NCBI RefSeq assembly: GCF_963678975.1
Contig: NC_089276.1
Span: forward strand, 6,969,098-7,033,097
Source: Dysidea avara
Taxonomy: Eukaryota; Porifera; Demospongiae; Dictyoceratida; Dysideidae
DNA: 64,000 nucleotides
Direction of reading: 5' to 3'
The notes under the pieces are model-generated. The model had not been told where the DNA came from. It did not search any database and worked only from the letters and a program-made list of their open reading frames with translations. Both the position numbers and the translations under genes were made by a program. Positions 12,001 to 22,205 of this stretch are shown one piece after another. The first letter of the stretch is position 1. Every line of letters starts with the position of its first letter.

Positions 12001-14843
12001 GAGCTTGACATACAGACAATTGTCATGTTGACCAATTTGGAGGAGAAGGGTCGAGTTAAATGTCATCAGTACTGGCCAGATGATAAGGTCACAATCCCTG
12101 GTTCTGTGAAAGTGTCAATACAGGAACAACTAGAGTTAGCTGACTACGCAGTCAGAACGTTTTCTCTGAAGAGAGTACGAATTCTATATTCTGCTGAGTA
12201 GTTTAATTTGATGGGGTTTTTTTCTTATTTAGAGTGGCTCTAAAGAGGAGAGGATAGTAAAACAGTTTCACTACACAACTTGGCCTGACTTTGGTGTTCC
12301 AGAACATCCTACACCAGTGTTACGATTTACTCGTCGTATTCTTTCTTCTGATCAGCAAGAGGCTGGTCCAATTGTGGTCCACTGCAGTGCAGGAGTGGGA
12401 CGATCTGGTACTTTTATTACACTACACTCACAGCTGCAACGTATTGCAAGTGAGGCCACTATTGATATCTTCCCATTTGTGAGACAAATGAGATACCGTC
12501 GATGCCACATGGTGCAAACTGAGGTGTGTGTACGTGTTTGTGTGTGTGAGTGAGTGTGTGTGTGTGTGTGTGTGTGTTTGTGTGCATGCATGCTGCACAT
12601 GGACGCACGCATTTATGACTAGTTTAATGCTATCTTTTTCTACAGCCACAATATGTATTCATCCATGATGCCCTGCTGGAGGCAGTAGAGTGTGGTGATA
12701 CAGAAGTAGTGGCCCGAGATCTCAAGATCCAGTACAGGTACACCATCATATAGTCACTCTACACCTTCAGTCATCCTTGTTGTCCTTTACCCAGGAAACT
12801 ATCAAGTGCCTCTGAAGGTAACCCTACCAAGCGTTTGATCGAAGATGAGTTTAAGGTATAATAGTTAATGTGTTTAGCAACACTTGCTGTTTAAATACTA
12901 ATTATTTAGAAAATTGATGATTCTATTCACCTAAAGACAGACCATGTGGCAGGCCAGGCTCCAGCTAATAAAGCAAAAAATCGTTATGCTAATATTCTAC
13001 CATGTGAGTTATGTTGCTGTATAGTTGTGTGTGGATCATTGCCTTGTTTACTTTGCAGTTGATGGATCAAGGTGTCGTATTAGTGCGATACCTGGTCAAG
13101 AAGGCTCTGACTACATTAATGCTAGCTATGTTGATGTAAGTGTTTGTAGTAGAGTATACTCACCTTTCTATCCAACCAGTACTGAATAGAATAATTATTG
13201 GTAAATTCTATTGGTAGTTGATGCAAAGTTTTTGTTACTGTATAGCCTAAATATTTCAAGGGGGGAAATTTCAGTGATTTCACGGTTTTGGGAGTTAATA
13301 GCGAAAATTTTATCCTTTAAATATTTAGGCCTCCATAATAATATAATCTAATACATTTTGGGAGTGTTTGCAAATCCATGAAGAAATTTTTTAGCAACAT
13401 TGTTCAACCTTGCCCCTCGAAATATTTAGGCTATACAGAAATTTTTAAGGTCCTACTGTAATACAGCAATCATTTTGTGTTTCCGCTTTCAGATAGACAG
13501 TAATATGCCATGTAGGATGTTTGGAGAACTGATTGAGAGCTCATGAATAAAATGCATTGTGATCAACACATCTGTCTGTACGTGTTATTTCAGCACCATC
13601 ATTATTATTTTAGGGTTACCTGAAGCAGAAGGCTTATGTTGCTACACAAGGTCCATTACCCGACACAGCAGCGGAGTTCTGGAGGATGGTATGGGAGCTG
13701 AAAAGTGCCACCATTGTAATGTTAGTGAAGGAAAGAGAACAAGGACGAGTGAGTTGTTCTGCCAGAAACAGGAGTAACATTAAGCTTCTTGTAAACTTGT
13801 TGACTAACTTTGCTAGAGTTTAGAGCCATTTCTTACTGTAAATGCTGGCCTCAAATGTATGCAGTTGATTGGTTTACCCTAGCCCATAAGGCCACATTGG
13901 TTAATGGTAAATATGTTGATATTCTACAGGTGAAATGTCACCATTATTGGCCAGACACTGGTGCTGAGACGTTCAACCAATACCAAGTTGTGGCACATGC
14001 AACCAATGACTACCAGGAATACACACTGAGAGAGTTCAAGTTGGTTGACAAAAAGGTATGCTAGTTTTAGTGTAGAAATTGTGTATCTGTCCGTCTGTGT
14101 GCACACATGTGTGTGTCCATGTAATATTTCTTATGTCTACATCAATGTTTGCTCACTCATCTGAGACAGAATATCATGCCTGTTTAAATGTGCATTTTTC
14201 TACAGGATAACTCTTCCTTACCAGTTAGGCACTTCCAGTTTAGTACATGGCCTGAGGGTGGAAATGTTCCAGAGAACAGCGCGGGACTGATTGATCTCAT
14301 CGGACAAATACAAAAGTGGCAACAACACTCAGGAAATAAGCCAATAATAGTACACTGCAGGTAAAGTGTTGACCACACTGCTTGGTTTCTAATGCTAAAC
14401 CAAAAATAATTATTGACATGTCAATAGATGACATATGTAATGTACAATTCCGTTTGCTGAATACATATTTTAAAATTAATAAAACTGTAGGGATCCATAT
14501 CTTTTGTTTTACTGGAGCTGTGCTGTGTATGTGCCTTTCCCCCCCTTACTTTGTTTATGTTATTTGTTGTATTTAGTGGAGGAAGTGGTCGCACTGGTAC
14601 CTACATTGCCATCAGCATGTTACTAGATCGGTTAAAGGTGGAAGGCGTGGTTGATGTATTCCAGACAGTACGAGCACTGCGATTGCAACGGATGCACATG
14701 GTCCAGAGCCTGGTAAGAATTAACATGGACAACTCAGCATTGGTTCTAATATTTTCCTCCTTTTTTAGGTACAATACGAATTCTGCTATAAGACTGTTCT
14801 GGAGTTCCTGGATTCTTTCGAATTATATTCCAATTTTAAATAA
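693..14843 (+). CDS. Receptor-type protein tyrosine phosphatase, 3' part (FN3, TM, D1, D2)
   Basis: Single-pass membrane enzyme that removes phosphate from tyrosines of cytoplasmic substrates. Exons read from splice sites and phase: 693-1031, 1686-2012, 8227-8332, 9490-9790, 9913-10082, 10863-11052, 11169-11256, [one exon missing in the N gap], 11957-12174, 12233-12523, 12646-12737, 12795-12855, 12910-13003, 13059-13135, 13614-13748, 13930-14055, 14206-14360, 14577-14712, 14769-14843 (TAA). All introns are GT-AG and phases agree across every visible junction. The order FN3, membrane-proximal domain, helix, D1, D2 is that of animal RPTPs. The 5' end lies outside the window. The 6.2-kb intron after 2012 holds the SINE-like repeats. 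Without the upstream exons I cannot assign a vertebrate subtype. Confidence 0.93.
1686..2012 (+). CDS. RPTP exon: second fibronectin III domain
   Basis: A well-formed FN3 domain: [21 protein letters not shown] at the start (A-B strands with the conserved Trp), then [13 protein letters not shown] (C strand) and [18 protein letters not shown] near the end (the F-G region, usually Y-x-V). The exon is phase 1-1, like the previous one, and is bounded by CTGTAG at 1680-1685 and the donor GTATGA at 2013. The upstream in-frame ATG at 1619 is intronic reading, not a start. Confidence 0.88.
2640..4990. other. Non-coding interior of the RPTP intron
   Basis: No exon recognised. It holds a SINE-like 3' piece at about 3475-3610 (see its own entry), a weak internal duplication (4190-4300 resembles 4360-4480: ATAATTA and CACTGTG blocks around a CACTGATG-like core) and unassigned AT-rich sequence. 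Confidence 0.4.
3475..3610 (+). repeat. SINE-like repeat, 3' part (copy 1)
   Basis: Contains TGAAATTAGGTTAGGTAATC, then CTAAGGCTGCAGCACATGTT, then TTCAGTGCTGGTCACTGTAA and GTGTTAAT. The same string, in the same order, is at 19587-19690, and its last third also at 19375-19430. The fuller copy at 19.46 kb has a tRNA-like B-box ahead of it and ends in (TAA)n, as tRNA-derived SINEs do. Confidence 0.65.
5030..5950 (+). repeat. tRNA-like composite repeat, copy 1
   Basis: About 900 bp, repeated in the same order at 6360-7130. It starts with GAAAAGCTGT followed by TCTG runs. It contains a tRNA-like 3' half near 5285-5345 (TTAACCCAAAGGTCCAGGAT with a T-arm-like end) and a fuller tRNA-like block at 5590-5670 (A-box-like GCTCAGCCTGGTAAAGAACC and B-box-like GTTCAAATCC). 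It is best explained as a composite element with two tRNA-derived modules, not as functional tRNA genes, because spacing and arms do not fold as a cloverleaf. Confidence 0.6.
6360..7130 (+). repeat. tRNA-like composite repeat, copy 2
   Basis: Second copy of the 5030-5950 repeat, starting near TATATATATAAAGCTG. It keeps both tRNA-like modules: GGTCCAGGGTTTGATTCCAG at about 6610 and GCTCAGCTGGTAAAGCACCT with GGTTCGAATCC at about 6855-6920. Internal promoter boxes are better preserved than in copy 1. The order and spacing of both modules are the same, so they moved or were duplicated as one unit. Confidence 0.6.
8227..9790 (+). CDS. RPTP exons: membrane-proximal ectodomain
   Basis: Two exons, 8227-8332 and 9490-9790, split by an intron carrying a MITE and a TCTA microsatellite. 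Spliced, they read [13 protein letters not shown], then [45 protein letters not shown] and [11 protein letters not shown]. Lone strands ending in LYGVVVV, a Y-x-A-x-W block and a GDG block before the membrane recall the conserved segment just outside the membrane in animal RPTPs. Phase runs 1 to 2 to 0 and joins exactly to the transmembrane exon at 9913. Confidence 0.82.
8401..8970. mobile_element. Non-autonomous DNA transposon (MITE) with TA flanks
   Basis: Imperfect terminal inverted repeats: GGGTTGGGCGATA at the left end, ATTACCCAATCC at the right end, with TA on both sides. The interior has paired CATGATATAT / ATATATCATG tracts near each end and no ORF of note. It sits inside a TCTA microsatellite, pieces of which lie on both sides, and within the intron between the membrane-proximal RPTP exons. 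Confidence 0.65.
8970..9064. repeat. (TCTA)n microsatellite followed by (CTAA)n
   Basis: About 18 TCTA units run to 9044, then about 5 units of CTAA-type repeat. It directly abuts the right end of the MITE at 8970. Confidence 0.95.
9913..10082 (+). CDS. RPTP exon: Gly-rich stalk and transmembrane helix
   Basis: Encodes [20 protein letters not shown], then a run of seven glycines, then a hydrophobic helix of about 24 residues ([26 protein letters not shown]) ending in basic RRRHDKR supplied by the next exon. That is the expected stop-transfer signal for a type I receptor. The donor GTAAGT at 10083 interrupts an Arg codon. The glycine run is encoded by a GGT/GGA-type repeat and may vary in length between individuals. 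Confidence 0.9.
10149..10312. mobile_element. Foldback MITE in RPTP intron
   Basis: Near-perfect hairpin. The left arm reads AGCATGGGTAGCAGTGAAAT then TTGGGATAAATA. The right arm reads TATTTATCCCAAATTTCACT then GCTACCCATGCT. The arms are about 70 bp with a short centre near GCGAAGCC. It generates mirrored small ORFs on both strands that are not genes. Confidence 0.8.
10863..11256 (+). CDS. RPTP exons: juxtamembrane segment and start of D1
   Basis: Exons 10863-11052 and 11169-11256. The first gives [18 protein letters not shown], then [19 protein letters not shown], which matches the helical wedge before D1 in RPTPs. The second ends in [12 protein letters not shown], the KNRY motif at the start of a PTP domain that holds the phosphotyrosine-recognition loop. 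It ends one base into a codon. The next visible exon begins inside the GPLP segment, so about 40 residues of D1 are absent from the readable sequence. Confidence 0.87.
11284..11705. mobile_element. ATCGAT-rich repeat running into the assembly gap
   Basis: Starts with GATGTGCGATATATCG and is packed with self-complementary ATCGATA / TATCGAT words. Similar words return just before the gap (TATCGTATCGATATAATATC). This looks like one end and the interior of a palindromic DNA element. Self-complementarity probably caused the assembly break that follows. Confidence 0.55.
11706..11905. other. Assembly gap (200 N)
   Basis: Exactly 200 undetermined bases. By comparison with D2 in the same gene, one D1 exon encoding the segment between NRYANISA and GPLPDTF (with the expected DYINA motif, roughly 40 residues) is missing between 11256 and 11957. 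The readable flanks do not contain it. The reading-through ORFs of X residues across this gap are meaningless. Confidence 0.95.
11957..12855 (+). CDS. RPTP exons: D1 catalytic phosphatase domain
   Basis: Exons 11957-12174, 12233-12523, 12646-12737 and 12795-12855. Motifs in order: [36 protein letters not shown]; the WPD loop as WPDFGVP (general-acid Asp present); the P-loop [13 protein letters not shown] with catalytic Cys and Arg; then MVQTEPQYVFIH with the Q-loop Gln. All residues needed for catalysis in the visible part are intact, so D1 should be an active tyrosine phosphatase. The last exon is the D1-D2 linker, [20 protein letters not shown]. The donor at 12524 opens directly into a GT-rich microsatellite. 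Confidence 0.93.
12910..14843 (+). CDS. RPTP exons: D2 phosphatase domain and C-terminus
   Basis: Eight exons. Motifs: [70 protein letters not shown]; the WPD loop as [11 protein letters not shown], so Asp is replaced by Glu; the P-loop [13 protein letters not shown] with Cys and Arg kept; [19 protein letters not shown]; stop TAA after LYSNFK. Asp-to-Glu in the WPD loop is usual for RPTP D2 domains, which are mostly weak or regulatory. Exons from this domain have been copied elsewhere in the window (25.5, 35.7-36.2 and 61.1 kb). The protein ends about 20 residues after the last core helix, as in the family. Confidence 0.92.
13238..13445. mobile_element. MITE in RPTP D2 intron
   Basis: Terminal inverted repeats CTGTATAGCCTAAATATTTC (left) and GAAATATTTAGGCTATACAG (right), perfect over 20 bp, about 208 bp in all. 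A related internal AAATATTTAGGC lies at about 13318. No coding capacity. Confidence 0.75.
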
Positions 14844-15484
14844 GTTTTATTCTTCACAATAACTTGTTAAGTAACTTATTATTAAATGTGTAGAGATTAT
14901 CTTATATGTTTGTAGGAAGGAGTGGCCATACATTTTATATTATTTAACTGTACGCACATCATATACTGCACCTAATCTTACATGTATTTAATTTTTACTC
15001 TCTTTAGTTATTGTAATATCTTGCGAACTAGAAATATGGTACATTCACAGATTTGGCATTTGCACTTTATAAGGTGTACCTGGCTATACAATGGTGGATC
15101 ATTTCATCCGAACTACAATATAACTGTATAATAAGAATATCCGGCCTGTTGTATGCTGTCATCACACTAGGGTATATAATTATGAGTATTTAAAATGTAT
15201 GTTTGTGCAAATGATGCTAGATAGCATGCAGATTGAACTGCCTGAACAGAAGCAATGTGTACTGTCCAACCATGCACACTTCATAATTCTCAATTTACAT
15301 GACTGTTGCTATAGACTGGCAATGGACGTATAGCTCTTATTTTATGGTCAGTTGCAACAGGAGCCTATAAGTGCATTTGGTGCTATAAGCTACTGGTTGC
15401 AACATGTGGTGGGATTACTAAAGCATGATCCAAAACAAAATATTCCAACATTAACGGAGAAGCTATATTAAAAAATGGTTTACC

Positions 15485-15809
15485 ATAATATCAAGAGTAA
15501 ATAATGGAAGAGAGAGTATCCAACTGCCATATACTGCATCAAAAATGAGCACCGTCAAGTAGAGAAGCCATCCTGTAGTGCTTTCAAAGACAGTGTTGAA
15601 TGAAGTAATAAACACCTGCTAGGTCAGTCTGTTTGTAGTGCCCAGGCATGATTTGAAGTCAAACAGTCTGAGCTAGAAGGTGTTTATTACTTCATTCAAC
15701 ACTTACTTTGATAGCACTACGGGATGGCTTCTCTACTTGACTTGCTCATTTTTGATGCAGTATAAGGCAGTTGGATACTCTCTCTTCCATTATTTACTCT
15801 TGATAATAT
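15485..15809. mobile_element. Foldback element between RPTP and sulfotransferase A
   Basis: Long hairpin with arms of about 140 bp. Left arm words ATAATATCAAGAGTAAATAA and GTATCCAACTGCC. Right arm words TTATTTACTCTTGATAATAT and GGCAGTTGGATAC. The centre also pairs (TAATAAACACCT with AGGTGTTTATTA). No ORF. Confidence 0.85.
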
Positions 15810-16131
15810 CTATTGCCTATATATATATATGAACGTCTTTGTAGTTAGTTAATTCAATAGTAGCAAGAGTTCATATTATATGCAGTGACCCTATAATGAA
15901 CTCTTGTCCCACATGCATGTTGTACGTTCCATGTTCAAAACTCATACTAGCTTACACATACAGTGAATCATCTCTATAGTGGACACAGGGACTGGCCCCT
16001 GTTACTGTAATTCACTGATTTTAAAATGTACATTTTCTTGATCACACATACATAAATTGTAATCCACCATTAGTAACTACTTTTGAAAACTTTGAGCCTC
16101 CAAATTTGCCTGCTTTTGAAGTTCATACTCG

Positions 16132-18667
16132 TCAACCATTATTCTGGTCAATTACATCTTTATAGCTGACACCATGTTTGTTTAAAATTGACTCAACATT
16201 CTTCAAACCAGTTATGACTAGTTTTCTTAACTCTGGAGTGTATGGATCAAAATCAGATTTGTGTATCCGATGGAAGCTGTTGAACTCACCATTTGTAACA
16301 CAGTCAATGTCTTCTTTAGTGTAAGGAATTTGTATGAAGTCCAACATCTTCTTAACCTGAGTAGCCAGGTCAGTCAACATGTCCTCGTACTTAACAACAA
16401 CCGTTGGAATGTCAACCTCATCTAGCCAGTACCTTATCAGGTCTGGAAATGTCTGCTTCATAACAACATTTACAAATCCCTTCCATTGAGTATTAGTTCC
16501 TATATATAGAAAGAAGCAATAGTGAGCATTACAGATGACCACCATTATAAGACATCTTGGGACAAACCCAACTTCTATTGCAAAAAAAGTCTTTAGGAGA
16601 AATGGGGCCAGAGCTGATAACAAAATCTTTGTGCCCTTAATTATAAAGGGTTGTAATTAGGTTGAATAGGTTCAGTTAATAGATGTTGTAGTCTCCAAGT
16701 TAAAACTCATTATTGTAAGTATGTTCACACTGGCCTCAAAACATTAATAACTCGCATATGGACCAGCATAAGATCTCATTATTGACCTGCTAAAATATGT
16801 ATTTCAGTGACATTTTATTCATGACCTATCAACATTCCCAACATACGGAAAAGCAGTACGGTCTATTTAGCTCTTTTCCACTATTCCACACACCTTTATA
16901 CTGTCATCAGTCATTATCTAATAGGCTGAATTCTTGAAAAAAAAGTCCTTTAACAGGTATCAACCAGAGGAGAGCGGAAGCGGTTTAAGTGCCATTAAAA
17001 TGAATTAGCTAAACCATCGGTTTCCGGATGAACTAAAATGTGTGGACGATATAACAAACTGTGGCATCATTGTTTGGTTTAGAATATAAATACCTTGCTA
17101 GCGCTAGTATTGCTATATGCACGAAATATTGTTTCATCAGTTTTGCCTATAAAACTAAGTGCTTAAACAAACCGCACCATTCCTTACAGGAAGCACAACC
17201 AAAATATCACCAGATGCTCACATTCACTAGTTTTGTATTGAAACTATTGAGGTTCATGTGATTAAACTATGTAATTAAAGTAATATTTTCACGTAGCGCC
17301 TGAAGCGCTTCCGCCCTACTCTGGGTATCAACATAATTATAAACATGCCGATTATGAACAATTCCCACTGTAATGGGTACACTGTGATTGACTACCTACC
17401 CACACATTGTTCAACACACTCCATAAACAAAAATATGCAACTTGGAATGTAAGTCTGTGAGAAGATTTGTTATCCTATAACCTATAGCTTGCTGCACATG
17501 TACATAGTGTAGAGCTACCATATGCAGTTGAGGGAAACTATTACAATCTCAGTTAAAGCTCAGTACAACTTCCAATAAGGATGATAAAGTGGAATCTGTC
17601 TAAACCAGCACCCACAGACAACTTCATTTTCTCTGCCAATTCACTAGCCACCAACCTTTTTTTTTTTACTAAGGGCAATAAATTTTGGTCTATATCTAAG
17701 TAAGTAACCAGTTCAGACAAGTTCTACTGTAAAATGTATATTAAATAAGTACGGATGTAAACATACCAAAGTGTTTCTTGTCTACATTCATTATATGCTG
17801 TTGTCCGCCACGTGATTGTGCCACTGTAACCTGTCGTTTCCTCTCTGAAACAATGCTATCAAATGGATTACGCATAATAAAGATGACCCCATCAACATGT
17901 TTTGGATGAAAATGGCCAATAGATGGGTCTCCATCACGAGGATAGTGTGTCTTGATTGCAAGTACATTAGAGCTTATAATTTGTTCTCCATAAAATCCAC
18001 TTGATCTAAGTCCTCTGTCACAAAAGATTGACCCAGTGAATATTCCAGTAGCTTGTTCCAGTACAATCCGAGTCCACGTGTTTCCTGATCCCGGGAAACT
18101 GACCAACATTATCACCTTTGTGCTGTTCATAAAACGCATGTCTGAAAATTTACGACAATTACCATGACTGGTTGGTGTTACATCTAAGAATTTCTCAAAA
18201 CCACCTTGATGACCATATCTGGTGTAATCAGGGTTACACCTTAAAAATGCTAACTTTGAACTTCTGTCAAGAAACTCGGATCCTCTGACATGATAATGAT
18301 TTATCAGGTAGTTGATGTCAGAATCAGATACAGATTCCTCAGCGGCTCCAAACTGCTCAAAAATCTTGGAGAATTTAGCAGGGTTGTCTGTGGGTGGTAC
18401 AAAGGGGTGAGTAGTCTTTTCCAAACCAACAGAAGTCTTTTGAGCCACAAACTCAGTGATAACATCACTAATAACAGGCTTGTGTTTATAGAAGACTTTT
18501 GGTGAAGCAATTGCCTGTGAATTGTTTATGGATTTGTCATTGTTGAATTCACCATTAATGTAGTAGAGATAGTACAAAGCTGCTACGGTAACAGCTCCAG
18601 TTACCCATGTGTACCTGTTCTTCCTGTCAGGATAAAAGTTGTATGAGGGTAAGTGTATGGTAAGCAT
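16132..18667 (-). CDS. WSCD-type sulfotransferase, copy A
   Basis: Predicted type II Golgi membrane enzyme that transfers sulfate from PAPS to a glycan or protein acceptor; acceptor unknown. Exon 1 is 18667-17767 (or 18623-17767 if TCCTGACAG is an acceptor) and exon 2 is 16499-16132 (TGA); the phase 1 junction gives DKKHF-GTNTQW. Motifs: signal-anchor helix WVTGAVTVAALYYLYYI near the N-terminus; 5'-PAPS loop VSFPGSGNTWTR; IIFxMRNPFDS-like 3'-phosphate site (VIFIMRNPFDSIVSE); KTHYPR; C-terminal VVVKYEDMLTD. The combination PGSGNTW plus TGIFTGS resembles WSCD1/WSCD2. It lies tail-to-tail with the RPTP gene, and the 1.27-kb intron contains a MITE. The ATG at 18667 is not conserved in copy B, so the true start may be in an undetected upstream exon. 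Confidence 0.88.
16956..17331. mobile_element. MITE in sulfotransferase A intron
   Basis: Inverted ends: the left reads GGTATCAACCAGAGGAGAGC then GGAAGCG; the right, read on the other strand, gives TGATACCCAGAGTAGGGCGG then AAGCG. About 375 bp with no convincing ORF. It is absent from the expanded intron of copy B as far as I can see. Confidence 0.6.
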
Positions 18668-18719
18668 TGGTATATACTTAGCATGGAGTTATACAGTGAA
18701 ATTTTGGCTAGCAGTACTT

Positions 18720-20085
18720 TATTCTTCTTGTAATGGCCAAGCCAAGTAGGCCCCCCAAACATTGAGATGTGTTTCAGCATGTTAAGTATGTTCTTTTACA
18801 CAGCTAAGTTAAAAACCCATAGCCGAATCATATCATATTACCCTTACCAGAACTACTTAGTAACCATACATCTAAATACTCGTTATGAAATAAGGAACTC
18901 AATTGTGTTGTTTTTGTTTACATAATACGAAGTTATTAAGTCTAAACATTGGTAAAAACCAGCTCAAACAAACAACGGAATCCCAACTATCTACAAAGGT
19001 GCCCTACACTCCAAAGAACTATTCTATACAGTTTACTTTCAGTGCGATCCATTCCACAGCTGGTTTCTTTGTTATTTGTCCCATTTTTGCTGTTGCACAT
19101 GCATATCTGCACTCATGACCACCATGCCAATTCTGGGATAAAGCAGCTGACTGTTGACTTTATCTGTCTCCATCGATGTATAACACTTTCTTTGTCACTA
19201 ACAATTTGTTTTCAACTCAAAAAACGATTGATTCGCTTATTATGAAAGGTTACACTTTACGCTATTACATAACAAACGCGCACTAGTCCGGGAAGGATCT
19301 GGTTATCCCAGAAATGTGACCTCTATAGGCGTGTCCACTTTAGCACTAGCGCATCTCACTATTACACGCTCTAGTCATGTTGCTGTCAGACCTTCAGTGC
19401 TGGTCACTGTAAAGTGCTAATAATAAATACTATAGGTTTAAGGAAGAAAATCCAGGAAGCCTGAGTGTGGCCCCGACTAGACATTGGGTGACCTGCAGTT
19501 CAAATCATGGGGTTGGAGGGATTTTTTTCCTTACTTTGGCCCCTTTTCTGTTACACCTTATCAGTCAGTCTGTAAGTCAAGTCATTAGGTCTAAGTCCCT
19601 GAAATTAGGTTAGGTGATCCTAAGGCTGCAGCACATGTTGCTGTCAGACCTTCAGTGCTGGTCACTGTAAAGTGTTAATAATAATAATAATAATAAATAG
19701 TTTATAGCGAAGCTAGACTTTATTTCCTTCATGATTTATAATGCCACGCCGCCATATGGCGGCTACTGCCATTAATGGGTTAATGTTTATGACCTCATTA
19801 ATAAGGTGCCTTATTATAGTGACCTGGTCCTAGGTTAATTGCGGGAAGAGGATTATTATGTATTGACTGTTATATTAGAGTAGATGACTGCTCTATTAAA
19901 ATCTTTGACTAAGATTCAGGGGCAAACACACCCACAGCGGAGGGGCTCCAAACCCTTTATGTTGGTATTAGTATAGTGATAGGAATAACATTAGAGGGAA
20001 AGGTGGCACTACCACTATTTGGTACTATTGGAGTAAAAAATCTATCCAAATGTTACGGGGCACATCCCTAAACATACAATGAGAT
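18720..20085. other. Left inner arm of the inverted duplication, non-coding
   Basis: No gene recognised. Several tracts reappear inverted at 26.0-28.3 kb: TACTTAGCATGGAGTTATAC (18675) against ATACTGAGCATGGAATTACA read from 28.28 kb; GATAGGAATAACATTAG (19978) against 26.33 kb; GGGGCACATCCCT (20055) against 26.13 kb. Confidence 0.6.
19375..19695 (+). repeat. SINE-like repeat with (TAA)n tail (copy 2) next to a fragment
   Basis: A 3' fragment (19375-19435: TCAGACCTTCAGTGCTGGTC) is followed by a fuller copy, 19440-19695. The fuller copy has a tRNA-like B box (GCAGTTCAAATC at about 19495), a body with TGAAATTAGGTTAGGTGATC and CTAAGGCTGCAGCACATGTT, and an (ATA)n tail at 19677-19697. Same family as 3475-3610. 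Confidence 0.65.
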
Positions 20086-20087
20086 GC

Positions 20088-20165
20088 AGCTGTAGTCTCA
20101 CGTGGCCAGAGCCACCAGGCTCCATTTTCTACTCAATCAGGGGAAAGCTGTCTAGCTACAAGACA
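20088..20165. repeat. Inverted-duplication block, left member
   Basis: GCAGCTGTAGTCTCACGTGG, then CCAGAGCC and TTTTCTACTCAATCAGGGGA. The reverse complement is at 25930-26003 with few differences, so the block belongs to the mirror structure centred near 23 kb. Confidence 0.8.
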
Positions 20166-20249
20166 TACCAGTTATGCTGTAGCATTGCTTTGTGTTAACT
20201 ATATTACAAAGTTGTACCAGCACTGAGCAGCCACAACAAAATTATTATG

Positions 20250-20735
20250 CACCTATCAATGTAATCCCGACTACCACTAATACGGCTGAGGCAGGGATTT
20301 GCATCACTGAAAATTACAATTCCCCACCTACTGGGCGATGCAAACCCCGACCTACAAACCCCGGGAATACTGGGGCTAGAAGGGGGAGAATAAACGTCTT
20401 AATGATTAAGACAAAATATACAATACAAGCATACAGGGGCCTAGACACAGGGGTACCATGTGCTGATGGATCAGTACAGGAGGATTTGTATGGTAGTGTG
20501 GAGTTGGTCAAATGGTCAGTTAGTTCGAGTGGATTCTAGTATGAACGTAATAGCTAGCACCCGAGACACTCCTTCCTAAACTGAAAGCAACACCTTTGCT
20601 GTCTGAGTGAATTTCTTTAGTGAAGACAAATCCCCACTATGTCGGGGAAATTTAGCGATCGATTCCCCCACCATTTCCCCACCTCAGCCCGTATCAGTGG
20701 TAGTCGGGCATTACATTGATAGGCGCATTACGTGA
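20250..20735. mobile_element. DNA transposon with about 40-bp inverted ends
   Basis: The left end reads CCTATCAATGTAATCCCGAC then TACCACTAATACGGCTGAGG. The right end, on the other strand, reads CCTATCAATGTAATGCCCGA then CTACCACTGATACGGGCTGAGG in pieces. About 485 bp. The ORFs inside on both strands show no transposase motif. It interrupts the left inner arm of the inverted duplication and has no counterpart at 25.9 kb, so it inserted after the duplication. Confidence 0.7.
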
Positions 20736-20830
20736 CGTCAGACAACGAAGTTGAGACACTAGTACTCACATAAGGGATCGCTGTGTACACATCTTCCAAG
20801 TTCAGCTTAATCCTGTTTCTTGTAACGCAG
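20735..20830. repeat. Inverted-duplication block near the axis, left member
   Basis: ATTACGTGACGTCAGACAAC, GATCGCTGTGTACACATCTT and CCAAGTTC occur in this order here and inverted at 25785-25890 (GAACTTGGAAGATGTGCACA, GTTGTCTGACGTCACGTAAT). Confidence 0.8.
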
Positions 20831-21331
20831 TTTAGTGGCTACTTTCCTCGACAATGAACATAACGATCCAGCATTGGTGTGCATTATTTACGAGCGCAAA
20901 TCATCACGTGATAAATCGATCAAAAATTTGAACGGCCTGCCGATATCTACTGAATCTATGATCTAACTTTGGTGGTTAAGTTAGACTGACACCAGGTAAT
21001 CAGCGTTGGTCACGGGGGCTTACCCCTGCTCTGGGATTTTACCTGTTCGGACACCCTGGCCTCATCTAATTTATCTACTTCTGCTAGTGGTGGCAGCCGG
21101 CTGGCAAACTCTCAGCACTGAGAGTCAGCTAAGTTCAGAAAGTATTCTTCTCTGACTCCATCATTTCATTTCTCCCCTCTATGTGTTGAGACCCTGGGTG
21201 CTTGGAGATCATGTGCACGCTCAGTAGTGAGACGGATTGGTTCCCGGGTAATGGAACAGTCTGGTGATAATAGCCTAAATAGGGCAACCCAATTTTTACT
21301 GAATTCAGAAGGTTACTGTCGATGTTCAGCG

Positions 21332-22205
21332 CGAGGGGTCCGTCACTGGCAGGAATATCGTCGAACATCAGAATTGAAATATGGAATGTGGAATATATTC
21401 AAATCATATTTCCGTATATGTACGTGTATTTTCGTATATTGTTCTTATCACGTGATATAAGATTACGTCATTTAATAATCTGCGGCGGGCGTCAATTATA
21501 TCAAACTTCTTGTTCTTATTATTATTATTACTGTGTAAACCTCACAGAGAATATATAACACAGATAATGGTACAAATGAGTTCTATAATTACAGAGTGGT
21601 AGATGTTGAAACACAACATCAAGCTTGATTTCGTTAATTTTGTTCATCACATGGTTTTACAGGTACATGTTGTTTGGAGTTGGCTGACTTCACTTGTTGC
21701 TTTGGAAAGTAGCTGCTTCCCTCAGAATTATCTTACCACTCCTCGCTTATTCTCAAGGTTATTCCACTGCTTGATGGTTTGCGGAAAGTAGCTGTAGCTC
21801 TGTTGGTAAGCAGTTGTTTTGGCTGGAGGGGTTATACTTACATTCGTCTCGGCCAGCTCAGTTACTGATTGAGTCTATATAAAATGGCCCGCTCCTCGCT
21901 GGCTCCATTGCAACATGCCGGCTAACCATCATTGCTCGTACTGTGTAATCCTCGGCGTAATCTTCCCAACTGTGTGAAAAGTACTTCATTTGATATGAAC
22001 CAGTAGCCTAGATAAATAATACATGGATGGAATGTAGAGGAATCATATTCAGGAATATTGAGGAATCCAATTGAAATATGGAATATGCAAGAATATCGCG
22101 AATATTTGAAATATAATCTGAAATATGTAGGAATATGGAATATCATGGAATACAATGCCCATATTCCAAATATCGTCGATGATTTCGCTAGTGACGGACC
22201 CCTCG
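21332..22205. mobile_element. Non-autonomous DNA transposon with 8-bp target duplication
   Basis: Inverted ends CGAGGGGTCCGTCACT (left) and AGTGACGGACCCCTCG (right). The flanks GTTCAGCG (21324-21331) and ATTCAGCG (22206-22213) match in 7 of 8 bases, consistent with an 8-bp target-site duplication as made by hAT-type transposases. Subterminal regions are rich in GAATATGGAATAT words, mirrored at the two ends. No transposase domain seen in 874 bp. Confidence 0.7.
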
